DNA of 64,000 nt, taken from positions 23,252 through 87,251 of the forward strand of contig CAVYPX010000002.1 in NCBI GenBank assembly GCA_963770485.1, given 5' to 3'. The DNA is from CAVVEC01 sp963770485 (GTDB taxonomy: Bacteria > Acidobacteriota > Terriglobia > Terriglobales > Acidobacteriaceae). Position 1 is the first letter of the stretch. Each line of letters opens with the position of its first letter. This document shows, piece after piece, positions 34,655-43,324 of the stretch. The notes under the pieces were generated by a model, which worked only from the letters and a program-made list of their open reading frames with translations, searched no databases and was not told where the DNA came from. Both the position numbers and the translations under genes were made by a program.

Positions 34655-35629
34655 GTGGTTATGAAGGCCATTGTCATCAGTCGTTTAGCAGGACCGGAAG
34701 GGCTCGAGCTTCGAGACATGCCAGATCCTGTGCCCAGCTCTGGTCAGGAATTGGTCCAGGTAGAAGCCGGCGGACTGAACTTCGCCGACGTGATGACGGC
34801 GCACGGCGGGTATCCCGGAACTCCGAAGCCACCTCTGATTGCAGGCCGGGAATTCTGCGGCGTGCGCGCGAGCGACGGACGCCGCGTCATGGGATACGCG
34901 CAGTGGGCAGCATTCGCCGAGCGAATCGCGGCCCGGGCCGAACTGCTATGGCCGGTGGCCGAGAGCTGGAGCGCAGGGGAAGGAGCGGCGTTTCCGGTCA
35001 ACTACTTTACCGCCTACTTTGCCTATTGGAAAGCGGGCTTGCTCGGCCCGGCAACCGCGGCAGGCGGCGGAGCCCCGAGAGTTCTGATTCACGCGGTGGC
35101 GGGAGGTGTGGGAACGGCAGCGCTCCAGATCGGCAAACTGCTCGGCGTCGAGACCTACGGAACGTCTTCTTCCGATGAGAAACTGGCGCGCATGAAAGAG
35201 CTCGGCCTGCAACACGGCATCAACTACAAGCAGCACGATTACCAAGAATCGATTAAGGATCTGACGCACGGCGAAGGTGTCGATGCGGTGTTCGAAATGT
35301 TGGGCGGCGAGCACACCAACAAAAGTGTGCGATGTCTGCGCGATTTTGGCCGCGTCATCGTGTATGGAAGCGCGACCGGGCAAAAGTCAGAACTGGATAC
35401 CGGGTTGCTCTACGCCAAAGGCACGAGCGTTCACGGATTGTGGTTGACCTATCTTTCGGCAAATCGCGAGTTGATGAGTGCGGCGTGGAAACAGCTCTCC
35501 GCGTGGATCTCAGATGGACATCTGCATCCGGTAATCGGCCAGGTGCTCCCCATGGAGCGCGCGGCAGAGGCCTATCGATTGTTATCCGAAGGAAAGAATT
35601 TTGGCAAAGTAGTTTTGAAAATCGCGTAG
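34655..35629 (+). CDS. Zinc-type NADPH:quinone oxidoreductase
   Basis: A 324-residue medium-chain reductase. It has the GroES-like N-terminal fold (GGLNFADVMTAHGGYPG) and the nucleotide-binding loop VLIHAVAGGVGTAALQIGKL, with an NADPH-type context (GTSSSDEKLARMKELG). Zinc-binding Cys residues of alcohol dehydrogenases are absent, which fits quinone/enone reductases. It stands alone. The natural substrate is unknown. Confidence 0.9.
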   Translation: MVMKAIVISRLAGPEGLELRDMPDPVPSSGQELVQVEAGGLNFADVMTAHGGYPGTPKPPLIAGREFCGVRASDGRRVMGYAQWAAFAERIAARAELLWPVAESWSAGEGAAFPVNYFTAYFAYWKAGLLGPATAAGGGAPRVLIHAVAGGVGTAALQIGKLLGVETYGTSSSDEKLARMKELGLQHGINYKQHDYQESIKDLTHGEGVDAVFEMLGGEHTNKSVRCLRDFGRVIVYGSATGQKSELDTGLLYAKGTSVHGLWLTYLSANRELMSAAWKQLSAWISDGHLHPVIGQVLPMERAAEAYRLLSEGKNFGKVVLKIA

Positions 35630-36253
35630 TTCAACATCTTTGGCGCAATTTCGCTCAGTAGATGTTTCCCAGACCGCCGCCCTGTTCGCTTTCGAACGGG
35701 TTAGTCCGCCAGCGGACACCGCGCCGCGTCGCCTCTCGCAGTTCTCATTTGGAATGAGCTGATTTTATTTTCTGCTTTTGGAAGCGAGCATGCAGTACTC
35801 CTGCCAGTCCCAAGAACTGTGAAGTTTTGTGAAGATTCACGGTGATTTCGGTTTTCTTAGACAAAACAACGAGATGCTGTGTGCGCCTGCAGTTGCTAAC
35901 GACGCAGAATCCAGAGCGTCCAAAGTATTAACTGCGATGTGAAGCGCAAAGGAACTTCTCAGCATCCAGAAACGTATCGGAAACCAGATGCGCGAAAGCC
36001 GGGCGATCGGAAGGTCAGCCCGGCTTGGCAAACAGTTTAGGGGTTAAGGGATTGACTCAGTTTCGGTTTGGCGGCCCAGCTGAGCACAATCTCGGCAGCA
36101 GAGAGCGTGAGGCCTCGCGGCCTGCGCTTATGCTCTTAACCCCGCGGCAGCATTGTAAGGCTTTTGCGAGAAAACGCAAGTTTTTCGCAAATAGAACCGT
36201 CCAAGCCGCCCAGAACCGATTCCCGACGTTATCGGGAAAGAAAAAGGAGCGAC
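35630..36253. other. Gene-free stretch
   Basis: About 620 bp between the quinone reductase and the small exported protein. It should hold the promoter of the latter, but I see no confident promoter hexamers, RNA gene or repeat of the families listed here. Confidence 0.5.
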
Positions 36254-36637
36254 ATGAGAGTGGGAAGAATTTTCAAGGGCTTGCTGTTAGGGCTGGCGGT
36301 GCTGTTGGCGACAAGTGCATTCGCTTCCAACAAGGGTTCCATGCAGCTTTTGGATGCGGTGACCGTGGGCGGAGCACAACTGGCCCCCGGGGATTACTCG
36401 CTGAAGTGGGACGGCAATGGACCGAGCGTGCAATTGAGCATTCTGAAAGGCTCGAAAGTAGTTGCGACCACTCCGGCGCGGCTAATTGACCTGGACCAGA
36501 AGCCAAACGGTGACGTGGCCGTAGTAAAAACCAACGGCGACGGAAGTAAGTCGCTGGCTGAGATTCACTTCTACGGCAAGAAGTCTGCACTAGCGATTGG
36601 GAGCGAATCCGCCATGATGGGCGGCGGCAACCAATAA
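36254..36637 (+). CDS. Small exported protein
   Basis: A 127-residue protein with a clear signal peptide (LLLGLAVLLATSAFA) and a beta-rich mature part (LLDAVTVGGAQLAPGDYSLK, then LAEIHFYGKKSALAIGSES). A good ribosome-binding site (AAAGGAG) lies 7 bp before ATG 36254, which decides the start against the longer frame from 36164. The mature part resembles small acidobacterial secreted proteins, but I can assign no function. A strong terminator follows. Confidence 0.78.
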   Translation: MRVGRIFKGLLLGLAVLLATSAFASNKGSMQLLDAVTVGGAQLAPGDYSLKWDGNGPSVQLSILKGSKVVATTPARLIDLDQKPNGDVAVVKTNGDGSKSLAEIHFYGKKSALAIGSESAMMGGGNQ

Positions 36638-36655
36638 AGCTGGTAGTGGTTGAGC

Positions 36656-36685
36656 AAAACGGGGAGCGCACCAGCTCCCCGTTTT
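36656..36685 (+). terminator. Rho-independent terminator
   Basis: ACGGGGAGC and GCTCCCCGT form a 9-bp stem with loop GCACCA, preceded by AAAA and followed by a short T-run. It lies 20 bp after the stop of the small exported protein. Confidence 0.88.
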
Positions 36686-36915
36686 CTTATTCGAGGTCAC
36701 ACGGAACAACGCCGCCGCACGATGACCTACCAGGCAATCGGTTTGTGCCACACCACACGCACGAAGCGAGATGACGACGGCATGAAGCCTCCTTTTGAAA
36801 TGTGGAAGGAGGAACTTGTAATTGTGAGCGGATTGGGGAGAAAAGCAAGGTCCCAGGACACAGGCCGCTGTGACAACCGGGCCGTCACCTGCACCGATTT
36901 CACAAACCAGGAACT

Positions 36916-37656
36916 TTACTTTGTTTGAGGGTCCAGTTCGGCGTTGATATTGACGCTACCGCCTATGGCCTTGAGTTTCTTTTCCCACGACTTGAAGCCG
37001 TCCTTGCTCACGACGACCGTGTGGTCACCGGGAGCGAGTTCGATTTCGGACGGCGTGTTGCCCACAAAACTGCCGTCCACTTCGATATCCGCTTCGCCAG
37101 GATTGGACACAATTGACAATTTGGTTGCCGAGGCTTCCGCCCTGGGCGGATCGGCAACCGTGACCACTGAGGGTTTCTGCTGAGGCGTAGGGGCAGACTC
37201 CTCGGCTGCTCGAATGGCAGCGCCATGCGCTGACCAATCCTTCTTGATCGCCTCACAGGCATCCTGCACCGAACCGCCCAGTGAAAGCGTGGATTTGCTG
37301 ATAATGGAGTCTCCACTCACCCGCTCGAACACCGCGACCTTATTCTTGTGTCGCACGAAGCTCTTACCACCCTCGTGGTCCAGAAGAACGATGTAGTCGG
37401 CCTTCTCCTGCCGGTTGTTCACCATCACTTGCTGGCAGCGTTCGCCGAAAGTCTTCACGATTTCCGCAGTCTGCGGGCGAGCGCCGCCATGCACGGTGGC
37501 TCCCCCGGTTCCGCCCGAGCTTCCACTGTAGCCACCGATTTCCCATGACTGGCTATCAGTGATAAACACCCGCGCCTTGCCGTTCATGGTGGATGTTTCT
37601 GCTACCGCGGGAAGAACCAGCAGAGAAAGAGCCAGGAACTTAAGAACGAATCGCAT
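36916..37656 (-). CDS. Exported PEGA-domain protein
   Basis: The 246-residue protein has a signal peptide (FLALSLLVLPAVAETS). Its middle part (YIVLLDHEGGKSFVRHKNKV) has an unidentified fold. The C-terminal PEGA domain contains IVSNPGEADIEVDGSFVGNT and LAPGDHTVVVSKDGFKSWEK. PEGA domains are extracytoplasmic and often linked to surface proteins. The gene stands alone. Confidence 0.82.
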   Translation of the reverse strand: MRFVLKFLALSLLVLPAVAETSTMNGKARVFITDSQSWEIGGYSGSSGGTGGATVHGGARPQTAEIVKTFGERCQQVMVNNRQEKADYIVLLDHEGGKSFVRHKNKVAVFERVSGDSIISKSTLSLGGSVQDACEAIKKDWSAHGAAIRAAEESAPTPQQKPSVVTVADPPRAEASATKLSIVSNPGEADIEVDGSFVGNTPSEIELAPGDHTVVVSKDGFKSWEKKLKAIGGSVNINAELDPQTK

Positions 37657-37787
37657 GCGTCCTCCGAACTTTGATCTAGGGGGATCGCATATTCTTGCAT
37701 CGACGGGATGGGTCGCGATAGTTACCGTCGTCCCTGTCCGAAAAACCGGCCACCGCGTTTTCAGCGCTGAAATGGGGAGGGAGGGCC

Positions 37788-37815
37788 TTCTAGCTACTAG
37801 CTACTAGCTGCTAGT
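37788..37815. repeat. Heptamer tract (TAGCTAC type)
   Basis: A short run of CTAGCTA / CTAGCTG words overlaps the moeB stop region. It belongs to the same style of heptamer tracts as at 42263-42407. Confidence 0.55.
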
Positions 37816-38995
37816 ATTTCGGCATCTTCGGATCCACGCGGTCCGCCCAGGCCAGAATCCCGCCTGCCAGATTGTGTACCTTGAGGAATCCTGCCTGCTG
37901 CAGGAAGTTTACTGCCTTCGCGCTGCGCACGCCCGAACGGCAGTGAGCGACGATCTCCCGGCTGGAATCGAGTTCATGCACTCGCTTGGGCAAGTCACCC
38001 AGCGGGATCAAGTGTCCGCCGATGTTGCAAATCTGGTATTCGTGAGGCTCGCGTACATCGAGCACAAAAAGGTCTTCACCGGCGTCCAGCCTTCGTTTGA
38101 GTTCTTCCACCTGCATTTCCGGAACGCCTGCTTCCACGGGTCTCTCCTGGCTTTTTTCTTCACCCCGAATTCCACAAAACTCGTTGTAGTCTATCAGTTT
38201 TGTGACCGTGCGATGCGTGCCACAAGCGGGGCAGTCGGGATTCTTGCGCAGTTTCAGTTCGCGGAACTTCATGCCCAGCGCGTCAACCAGCAATAACCGC
38301 CCGATGAGCGGCTCGCCTTTGCCCAGAATCAGCTTGATGACCTCGGTTGCCTGGATCACGCCCACCAGTCCGGGCAGAATACCCAGCACTCCGCCTTCAG
38401 CGCAGGAGGGAACCAGCCCGGGCGGTGGTGGCTCCGGATACAGGCAGCGATAGCACGGGCCGTCTTCGGTAGCGAAAACGCTGGCCTGCCCCTCGAAGCG
38501 GAAAATCGAGCCGTAAACGTTTGGCTTGCCGGTGAGGACGCAGGCATCGTTGACCAGGTAGCGCGTAGGAAAGTTGTCGGTTCCATCGGCAATGATGTCG
38601 AACTCGCGGAAAATCTCCAGCGCATTCGCGCTGGTGAGTTTCGTTTCGAAAGTTCGAATGCTCAGGAACGGATTGATCGCCTTCAGTTTTTCTGCGGCGG
38701 ATTCGAGCTTCTTGCGGCCCACATCAGCAGTCGTGTGGATGATCTGGCGCTGCAGGTTGGTGTAGTCCACGACATCGAAGTCTACGATCCCGAGCGTGCC
38801 TACCCCAGCCGCGCCGAGATAGAGCGCCAGCGGCGAGCCCAGCCCGCCGGCTCCGATGCACAGGACGCGCGCGGCCTTGAGCTTCTGCTGCCCCTCCATG
38901 CCGACCTCAGGCATGATCAGGTGACGCGAATAGCGCAGAATCTCGGCATTGCTAAGGGCGGCAGCTTCGGGTTTGGATTCGGTAATGGCGACCAT
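37811..38995 (-). CDS. moeZ: Sulfur-carrier adenylyltransferase/sulfurtransferase (MoeB/MoeZ type with rhodanese)
   Basis: A 394-residue fusion. The N-terminal E1-like domain has the ATP loop IGAGGLGSPLALYLGAAGVG, a CYRCLYPEPP zinc pair and the second pair CPACG. The C-terminal rhodanese domain (residues about 285-390) carries the active-site loop VAHCRSGVRSAKA. Such proteins adenylate the C-terminal Gly-Gly of a ubiquitin-like sulfur carrier and convert it to a thiocarboxylate. The MoaD-like carrier, JAMM peptidase and cysteine synthase genes next to it suggest that CysO-type cysteine synthesis is its main task, though it could also serve MoaD or ThiS. Confidence 0.92.
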   Translation of the reverse strand: MVAITESKPEAAALSNAEILRYSRHLIMPEVGMEGQQKLKAARVLCIGAGGLGSPLALYLGAAGVGTLGIVDFDVVDYTNLQRQIIHTTADVGRKKLESAAEKLKAINPFLSIRTFETKLTSANALEIFREFDIIADGTDNFPTRYLVNDACVLTGKPNVYGSIFRFEGQASVFATEDGPCYRCLYPEPPPPGLVPSCAEGGVLGILPGLVGVIQATEVIKLILGKGEPLIGRLLLVDALGMKFRELKLRKNPDCPACGTHRTVTKLIDYNEFCGIRGEEKSQERPVEAGVPEMQVEELKRRLDAGEDLFVLDVREPHEYQICNIGGHLIPLGDLPKRVHELDSSREIVAHCRSGVRSAKAVNFLQQAGFLKVHNLAGGILAWADRVDPKMPKY

Positions 38996-39009
38996 AAGGG
39001 CCTCAGTTG

Positions 39010-39057
39010 AATTTTTGATTGAAAATCTCTGATTCGGGATTCTTAATTGACGATTAA
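39010..39057. repeat. AT-rich tract (GATTGAAAATCT type)
   Basis: The tract contains TTTTTGATTGAAAATCTCTG and TCTTAATTGACGATTAA, related to the AT-rich hairpin at 22333-22411. It lies upstream of the moeZ start. Confidence 0.5.
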
Positions 39058-39132
39058 CAAAAGACAGGGCAACAACCGCAGCGGCACATTTCGAGGGCGG
39101 TTTTCATTCGCCAATCACAAAGCATAAGACCT

Positions 39133-39414
39133 TCAATCCAGCCGGCCTCCCGCGATGGAGGGCACAATCGAAATAGTATCACTGTCTCTGACGGGCGTGG
39201 CTTCTTTCTGCAGATAGCGCACGTCTTCGTCATTCAGGTAAACATTCACAAACGAGCGCAGTTTGCCATCTTCTGTGTAAAGATGGCGGCGCAGGTCGGG
39301 GTGCTTAGAAACCAGGCTGGACAAGGCTTCGGCGACCGTGCCAGCTTTAACTTCCACGGTCGGCTGCTTGCCCGCGTATTCGCGTAATGGTGTGGGGATC
39401 TGGATTTTCGTCAT
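39133..39414 (-). CDS. cysO: MoaD/CysO-like ubiquitin-fold sulfur carrier
   Basis: A 93-residue beta-grasp protein (IQIPTPLREYAGKQPTVEVK, SFVNVYLNDEDVRYLQ, DSDTISIVPSIAGGRLD). In the CysO pathway its C-terminal Gly-Gly becomes a thiocarboxylate that gives sulfur to O-phosphoserine-derived aminoacrylate on CysM. Here three residues (Arg-Leu-Asp) follow the Gly-Gly, so the precursor would need trimming. The JAMM peptidase next door is the obvious candidate. The symbol follows the mycobacterial operon; ThiS/MoaD service cannot be excluded. Confidence 0.86.
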   Translation of the reverse strand: MTKIQIPTPLREYAGKQPTVEVKAGTVAEALSSLVSKHPDLRRHLYTEDGKLRSFVNVYLNDEDVRYLQKEATPVRDSDTISIVPSIAGGRLD

Positions 39415-39510
39415 ACTTAATTAGATGGTGGTGTACCGGGTTGAAGATTCAGCCCCTGTGGCGCGGGCCCCCTCGCCCGCGAAAAACAATATCGGTATGC
39501 ACCACGTGGT

Positions 39511-39942
39511 CTAACTCGCTTCGATCTTCTCGTCCACCAGCTGCTTGTCATTTTCGTCGCTTCCCGCCAGCTCGAATGAATTCGTAATTGTTGCTTTGCC
39601 CTTTTCCACGCTCGTAATCACGTAAGAGCAGCCGAGCCAGTGCGCTTCGGCGAGATCAGTCGGCGACCAGCGTGCCGGGTGGTCAGGATGCGAGTGGTAG
39701 AAGCCGACAACGTCTTCGCCGCGCTCCCGCCCTTCCCGCTGGATGCGGATCAACTCGCGCGGATCGATGTTATAGCGATTATGCGGCGAGTCGTCGCGCG
39801 TGTTCCCGCAGCGGGCGATCGAGGTCACCACGCGCTCGTCCCCATCCATCTGCCCGAGCAATACACCGCAACACTCGTGGGGATAGGTCTCTTCGCCGTG
39901 GCGGCGAATCTCGTCAAATTCAGTTTTGCCAATCCTTAACAT
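39511..39942 (-). CDS. mec: JAMM/MPN metallopeptidase (Mec+ type)
   Basis: A 143-residue Mov34/MPN protein. The catalytic pattern is complete: Glu in PHECCGVLLGQ, then HxH-x7-S-x2-D in FYHSHPDHPARWSPTD. In actinobacteria the homologue releases cysteine from the CysO-Cys adduct. Start 39942 (MLRIGKTEFDEI) is chosen; the frame is open further upstream only because it runs through a CACAGAG repeat. Neighbours are the sulfur carrier on one side and the cysteine synthase on the other, all on the minus strand. Confidence 0.9.
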   Translation of the reverse strand: MLRIGKTEFDEIRRHGEETYPHECCGVLLGQMDGDERVVTSIARCGNTRDDSPHNRYNIDPRELIRIQREGRERGEDVVGFYHSHPDHPARWSPTDLAEAHWLGCSYVITSVEKGKATITNSFELAGSDENDKQLVDEKIEAS

Positions 39943-39951
39943 GAAAACTTT

Positions 39952-40032
39952 CAGCACAGAGTCACAGAGGCAGAGAGAAATATCTTTAATTCTTTCTTGT
40001 TCTTCTCTGTGTCTCTGTGACTCTGTGGTGAA
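39952..40032. repeat. Hairpin repeat, CACAGAG family (copy 4)
   Basis: The left arm CAGCACAGAGTCACAGAGGC faces the right arm TGTGTCTCTGTGACTCTGTG around an AT-rich spacer. It fills the gap between the cysteine synthase stop and the JAMM gene start, inside a likely operon. Confidence 0.82.
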
Positions 40033-40034
40033 CC

Positions 40035-41066
40035 TTAGCCTTCTTCCCAGAACCTCTCGCTCAAATACTTGTCGCCGGAGTCGCACAGGATGGTCACAAA
40101 TACCGCATGTTCGTTCCTCTTGATCTGCCGCGCCAGTTGCAGGCAGCCGGCCACGGCCGCCGCGGCTGAAATCCCAACCAGCAGGCCTTCTTCGCGGGCC
40201 AGGCGCTTAGCCATGGCGTAAGCGTCTTCCGTGGAGATGCCCAGGTCCGCGTCGGCGAGCGAAGGATCGTATATCTTGGGCACGATGGCGCTGGCCATGT
40301 GCTTGGCGCCTTCGATCCCGTGGAAGGCCGAATCAGGCTGCAGCGAGATGCAGCGGATGCGCGGATTGAGTTCTTTGAGACGCCGTGTGGTGCCGACAAA
40401 AGTTCCACTGGTTCCCAACATGGAAACGAAATGCGTGATACGTCCTTCCGTTTGTTGCCAGATCTCGTTGGCCGTGCCATGGTAGTGTGCCTGCCAGTTG
40501 GCGTCGTTGGAATACTGGTCGGCGTAAAAGTACACATCGGGATGCTTGGCGGCGAGCTCGCGGGCCATCCGAATGGCGCCATCGGAACCGTCCGCCGGAT
40601 CGGTGTAGATAAGATTTGCGCCGTAGGCATGAAGAATGCGTTTGCGCTCGATGGAAACATTTTCCGGCATGCACAGCGTGACCGGGAAACCCTGGGCGGC
40701 TCCGATCATGGCATACGCGATGCCGGTATTTCCGCTTGTGGAATCGAGCAGAATTTTACCGGATGTCAACTTGCCACTGGCGCGAGCCTGAGCGACGATG
40801 TTGGCGGCAGCGCGGTCTTTGACCGAGCCTCCGGGATTAAGCCACTCGGCCTTGCCCAGGATCTCGGCTCCCGGCAGGTCGTTGGCGATGCGTGCGAAGC
40901 GCAGCAGGGGAGTATGGCCGATACGGTCCAGACTACTTTGACCCAAATTCGGCCGACTCAAATTGGAGTGATCGGCCGCCTGGCCGAACGGCAGGGTTTC
41001 CTTTTCGCTCTGCGCATGTGTTGAAGAACTAAACACTTTCGACGTCTTTGGAGATAGGTGCTGCAT
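40035..41066 (-). CDS. cysM: Cysteine synthase (CysM/CysK family)
   Basis: A PLP-dependent beta-replacement enzyme of 343 residues. The PLP lysine is in NPGGSVKDRAAANIV, the phosphate-binding loop in STSGNTGIAYAMIGAAQG, and GTSGTFVGTTRRLKE is the second cofactor loop. The first 45 residues are a low-conservation extension. The gene cluster with a JAMM peptidase, a Gly-Gly carrier and a MoeZ-type activator indicates the CysO-dependent form that uses O-phosphoserine, although O-acetylserine use cannot be excluded from sequence. Confidence 0.91.
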   Translation of the reverse strand: MQHLSPKTSKVFSSSTHAQSEKETLPFGQAADHSNLSRPNLGQSSLDRIGHTPLLRFARIANDLPGAEILGKAEWLNPGGSVKDRAAANIVAQARASGKLTSGKILLDSTSGNTGIAYAMIGAAQGFPVTLCMPENVSIERKRILHAYGANLIYTDPADGSDGAIRMARELAAKHPDVYFYADQYSNDANWQAHYHGTANEIWQQTEGRITHFVSMLGTSGTFVGTTRRLKELNPRIRCISLQPDSAFHGIEGAKHMASAIVPKIYDPSLADADLGISTEDAYAMAKRLAREEGLLVGISAAAAVAGCLQLARQIKRNEHAVFVTILCDSGDKYLSERFWEEG

Positions 41067-41235
41067 AGATCCTGAACTCTACGACCGTGACCAACGTAAT
41101 GTGTGTCAGAGATAAAACTCGGCGTGAGCAACTGTTGCTTAGATTATAAGGGAGACTGATCGGTTTCACTACCTTGAAGATGCGGAGTACCTTTTCTGAG
41201 AATCCGCATCTAATTTAACGAGAACGAAGGAAGAA

Positions 41236-41718
41236 ATGGCCAGCGACGTAGAACAACGCAGTTATGAAGACGCGCTCAATTGGCTGCGCGATCATGGGTT
41301 TGACCTGATCGATGCGCCAGGCACGCAAGGGCGTGTGTTCCTGAAGAAATACAACGTGTCCGCAGCAATCCAGAAAAATGGCGGCGACGGCGTGAAGATT
41401 TTCGCTTACCCCGGTTACTTGATCGGCAGCGAAATCTCCAAGCTGGTTAACAAGGGATACCAGCAATTCCTCAAGACCGCGAAGACCGAAGTCCCGGCTA
41501 CGGCAGATCACCTGAAAGCCCTGCAGCAATTTACTGAAGAATTGAAAGAAGGTCTGGGACTGCCCAGCTTGTACAACGAATCGCTCGGCACGGTCAGTGA
41601 GGCTTATCAGTACGATCGCATCGAGAACCGCGATAAGCCTGCTACAGAGCGGCCCAAGCGTCCGTGGGAGCGCGCGGGAGCGATGGCCGCTGCAGCGGCG
41701 AAGAAAAGCCCGGCGTAA
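41236..41718 (+). CDS. Hypothetical protein
   Basis: A 160-residue soluble protein. It begins MASDVEQRSYEDALNWLRDH and has a compact alpha/beta N-terminal part (GRVFLKKYNVSAAIQKNG, then YPGYLIGSEISKLVNKGYQ). The C-terminal tail is Pro/Arg/Ala-rich (ATERPKRPWERAGAMAAAAA). A purine-rich stretch (GAGAACGAAGGAAG) precedes the ATG and can serve as ribosome-binding site. No family recognised. Confidence 0.72.
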   Translation: MASDVEQRSYEDALNWLRDHGFDLIDAPGTQGRVFLKKYNVSAAIQKNGGDGVKIFAYPGYLIGSEISKLVNKGYQQFLKTAKTEVPATADHLKALQQFTEELKEGLGLPSLYNESLGTVSEAYQYDRIENRDKPATERPKRPWERAGAMAAAAAKKSPA

Positions 41719-41828
41719 GAACTTGACTCGAACCTTGATCGTGCACTGCTCCTGTCGTGTACGATCACACGGCGCTCGCTCCACCTTCGTAACCGCAAAC
41801 CCTCTTTCGTGAATCGCCATCAAGCCTT

Positions 41829-42269
41829 ATGCTGTTTGTGGACACTGTTGCCGCAGGCGGCGGTTTCTTCCCGCAGGTCATGATTCCATTTCGACTCTAT
41901 AGTTTGATTCTGGGCGGCGCCGGCGCTGTACTAGCTGGCTATCTCCTGCTGCGCCGCAAGCCCAAAGGACCGGACGAATTCGAGCGGCAACGCCGGGCCT
42001 GGCTTGACCGTGTGGGTCGCATCACCGACGGTACCGTCATCGACGTCCAGGAAATCCAGCCCGATGGGCGCAAGCCTTCGACTTTGTTGATTTTCCAGTA
42101 CGACGTGGCTGGCGTTTCCTACGAAGCCTCGCAGGACGTTACCTACCTGCGGCAGCTCATCAACCTGCACTCCTGCCGCCTCGGCCTGCCCACCTCGGTG
42201 CGGTATGACCCCCAGAACCCGGGGAACTCGATCGTAGTTTCCGAGCGCTGGATGGGGTTGAGGCAGTAG
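41829..42269 (+). CDS. DUF3592-like membrane protein
   Basis: A 146-residue protein with one transmembrane helix (LYSLILGGAGAVLAGYLLL), then a beta-rich outer or inner domain (ITDGTVIDVQEIQPDGRKPS, VRYDPQNPGNSIVVSERW). The Y-x-P-x-NP sequence near the end matches DUF3592. Function unknown. Confidence 0.7.
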   Translation: MLFVDTVAAGGGFFPQVMIPFRLYSLILGGAGAVLAGYLLLRRKPKGPDEFERQRRAWLDRVGRITDGTVIDVQEIQPDGRKPSTLLIFQYDVAGVSYEASQDVTYLRQLINLHSCRLGLPTSVRYDPQNPGNSIVVSERWMGLRQ

Positions 42270-42407
42270 TCAGTAGCCAGGCGTCAGGAGCCAACGCTCG
42301 GCACTGGCGAGAGTCCGTTCCGACGGAACTCGCGTAAACAGCCCAGATTTTTCTCGGGAAACTGGTCAATGAGTACTGACTCCTGACTACTAGCTACTGA
42401 CTCCTGC
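42263..42407. repeat. Hairpin repeat, AGTCAGT heptamer family
   Basis: The left arm (42263-42293) contains CAGTAGTCAGTAGCCAGGCG. The right arm (42371-42407) contains TGACTCCTGACTACTAGCTA. The arms are about 80 bp apart, between the convergent DUF3592-like and M23 genes. Confidence 0.72.
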
Positions 42408-42412
42408 TTTTC

Positions 42413-43324
42413 CTAGCTGCCCGCGGCGAATCCGCCGGCGTGGGCGAAGGTGAGGCGCAAGTACTTGTGGGGATTGACAGGAGTGTCGTTGATACGGACT
42501 TCGTAATGCAGGTGGGGACCGGTGCTGCGGCCGCTTAGCCCGACGTATCCAATGGTATCGCCGCGGCGAACGTACTGGCCCGGCACCACCGCAAAGTTCG
42601 CAAGATGCCCGTAGCGGGTCGTGATTCCGTGGCCGTGGTCGAGCACGACGGCGCGACCATACCCGCCCATGAAATCAGCTCCCACCACCATACCGTCTGC
42701 GGGCGCAATTACGGGCTGCCCATAGGAGGCCGAGATATCCACTCCGCTGTGGAATGCGCCCTCGCCGTTGAACGGGTCGATTCGTTCCCCGAAAGATCCT
42801 GTGATCGGGCCTTCTACCGGCCACAAATTCGGAGCTGAGTTGGCCCGCAGCCAGTCGGCGGTGGTCACGTTGCGAGTGAGACCCAGGGAGATGCCCGTAG
42901 CAGTTGCGCCGCTCAGGGCAGTGTCTTTGAGAGCATATAGGCGATCAAGAGAGGAACTTACTTGCGCGTCCTGTATCGTGTCGGAAGATCCTGTTACTAG
43001 GGTCGAGTCGGACTTCAGGCCGTAGAGGGAAGAAACTTCGCTGGCCAGCGAGCCCAACGACGCCACCTGAATATCCCTTTCCTTGGCCACCTGCTCCAGC
43101 CGGGAATAGCTGTTCTTCAATTCGTCTTTCTGTGTCCGCAGCTCGTTATAGTGCGAGACCTTCAGCAGCATGCGCGTGTAGGAACTGGCAATTCCGGTGA
43201 GGCTCAGAGCCCCGAACGCCGCCCCCGCCACCAGTACGTATAGGTAGTGGACCGGAATGGGAATCTTCCGGAGCTGACCGTCTTCGCCTCGCGCTACAAA
43301 TAGAATGTAGAAACGCTTACGCAA
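42413..43324 (-). CDS. M23-family peptidoglycan endopeptidase
   Basis: A 303-residue membrane-anchored protein. One transmembrane helix (VLVAGAAFGALSLTGIASSY) follows a short cytoplasmic segment. A coiled coil (about residues 65-105) and the LytM/M23 domain come next. The zinc ligands are in FHSGVDISASYGQPV and in GPHLHYEVRIND, with HGHGITTRYGHL between. It should cleave peptide cross-bridges or activate amidases in the periplasm. Confidence 0.9.
   Translation of the reverse strand: MRKRFYILFVARGEDGQLRKIPIPVHYLYVLVAGAAFGALSLTGIASSYTRMLLKVSHYNELRTQKDELKNSYSRLEQVAKERDIQVASLGSLASEVSSLYGLKSDSTLVTGSSDTIQDAQVSSSLDRLYALKDTALSGATATGISLGLTRNVTTADWLRANSAPNLWPVEGPITGSFGERIDPFNGEGAFHSGVDISASYGQPVIAPADGMVVGADFMGGYGRAVVLDHGHGITTRYGHLANFAVVPGQYVRRGDTIGYVGLSGRSTGPHLHYEVRINDTPVNPHKYLRLTFAHAGGFAAGS

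Noticed and set aside
39943..40086. N-terminal extension of the JAMM peptidase
   Set aside because: The extra residues (for example TTESQRHREEQER) are translated from a CACAGAG hairpin repeat.
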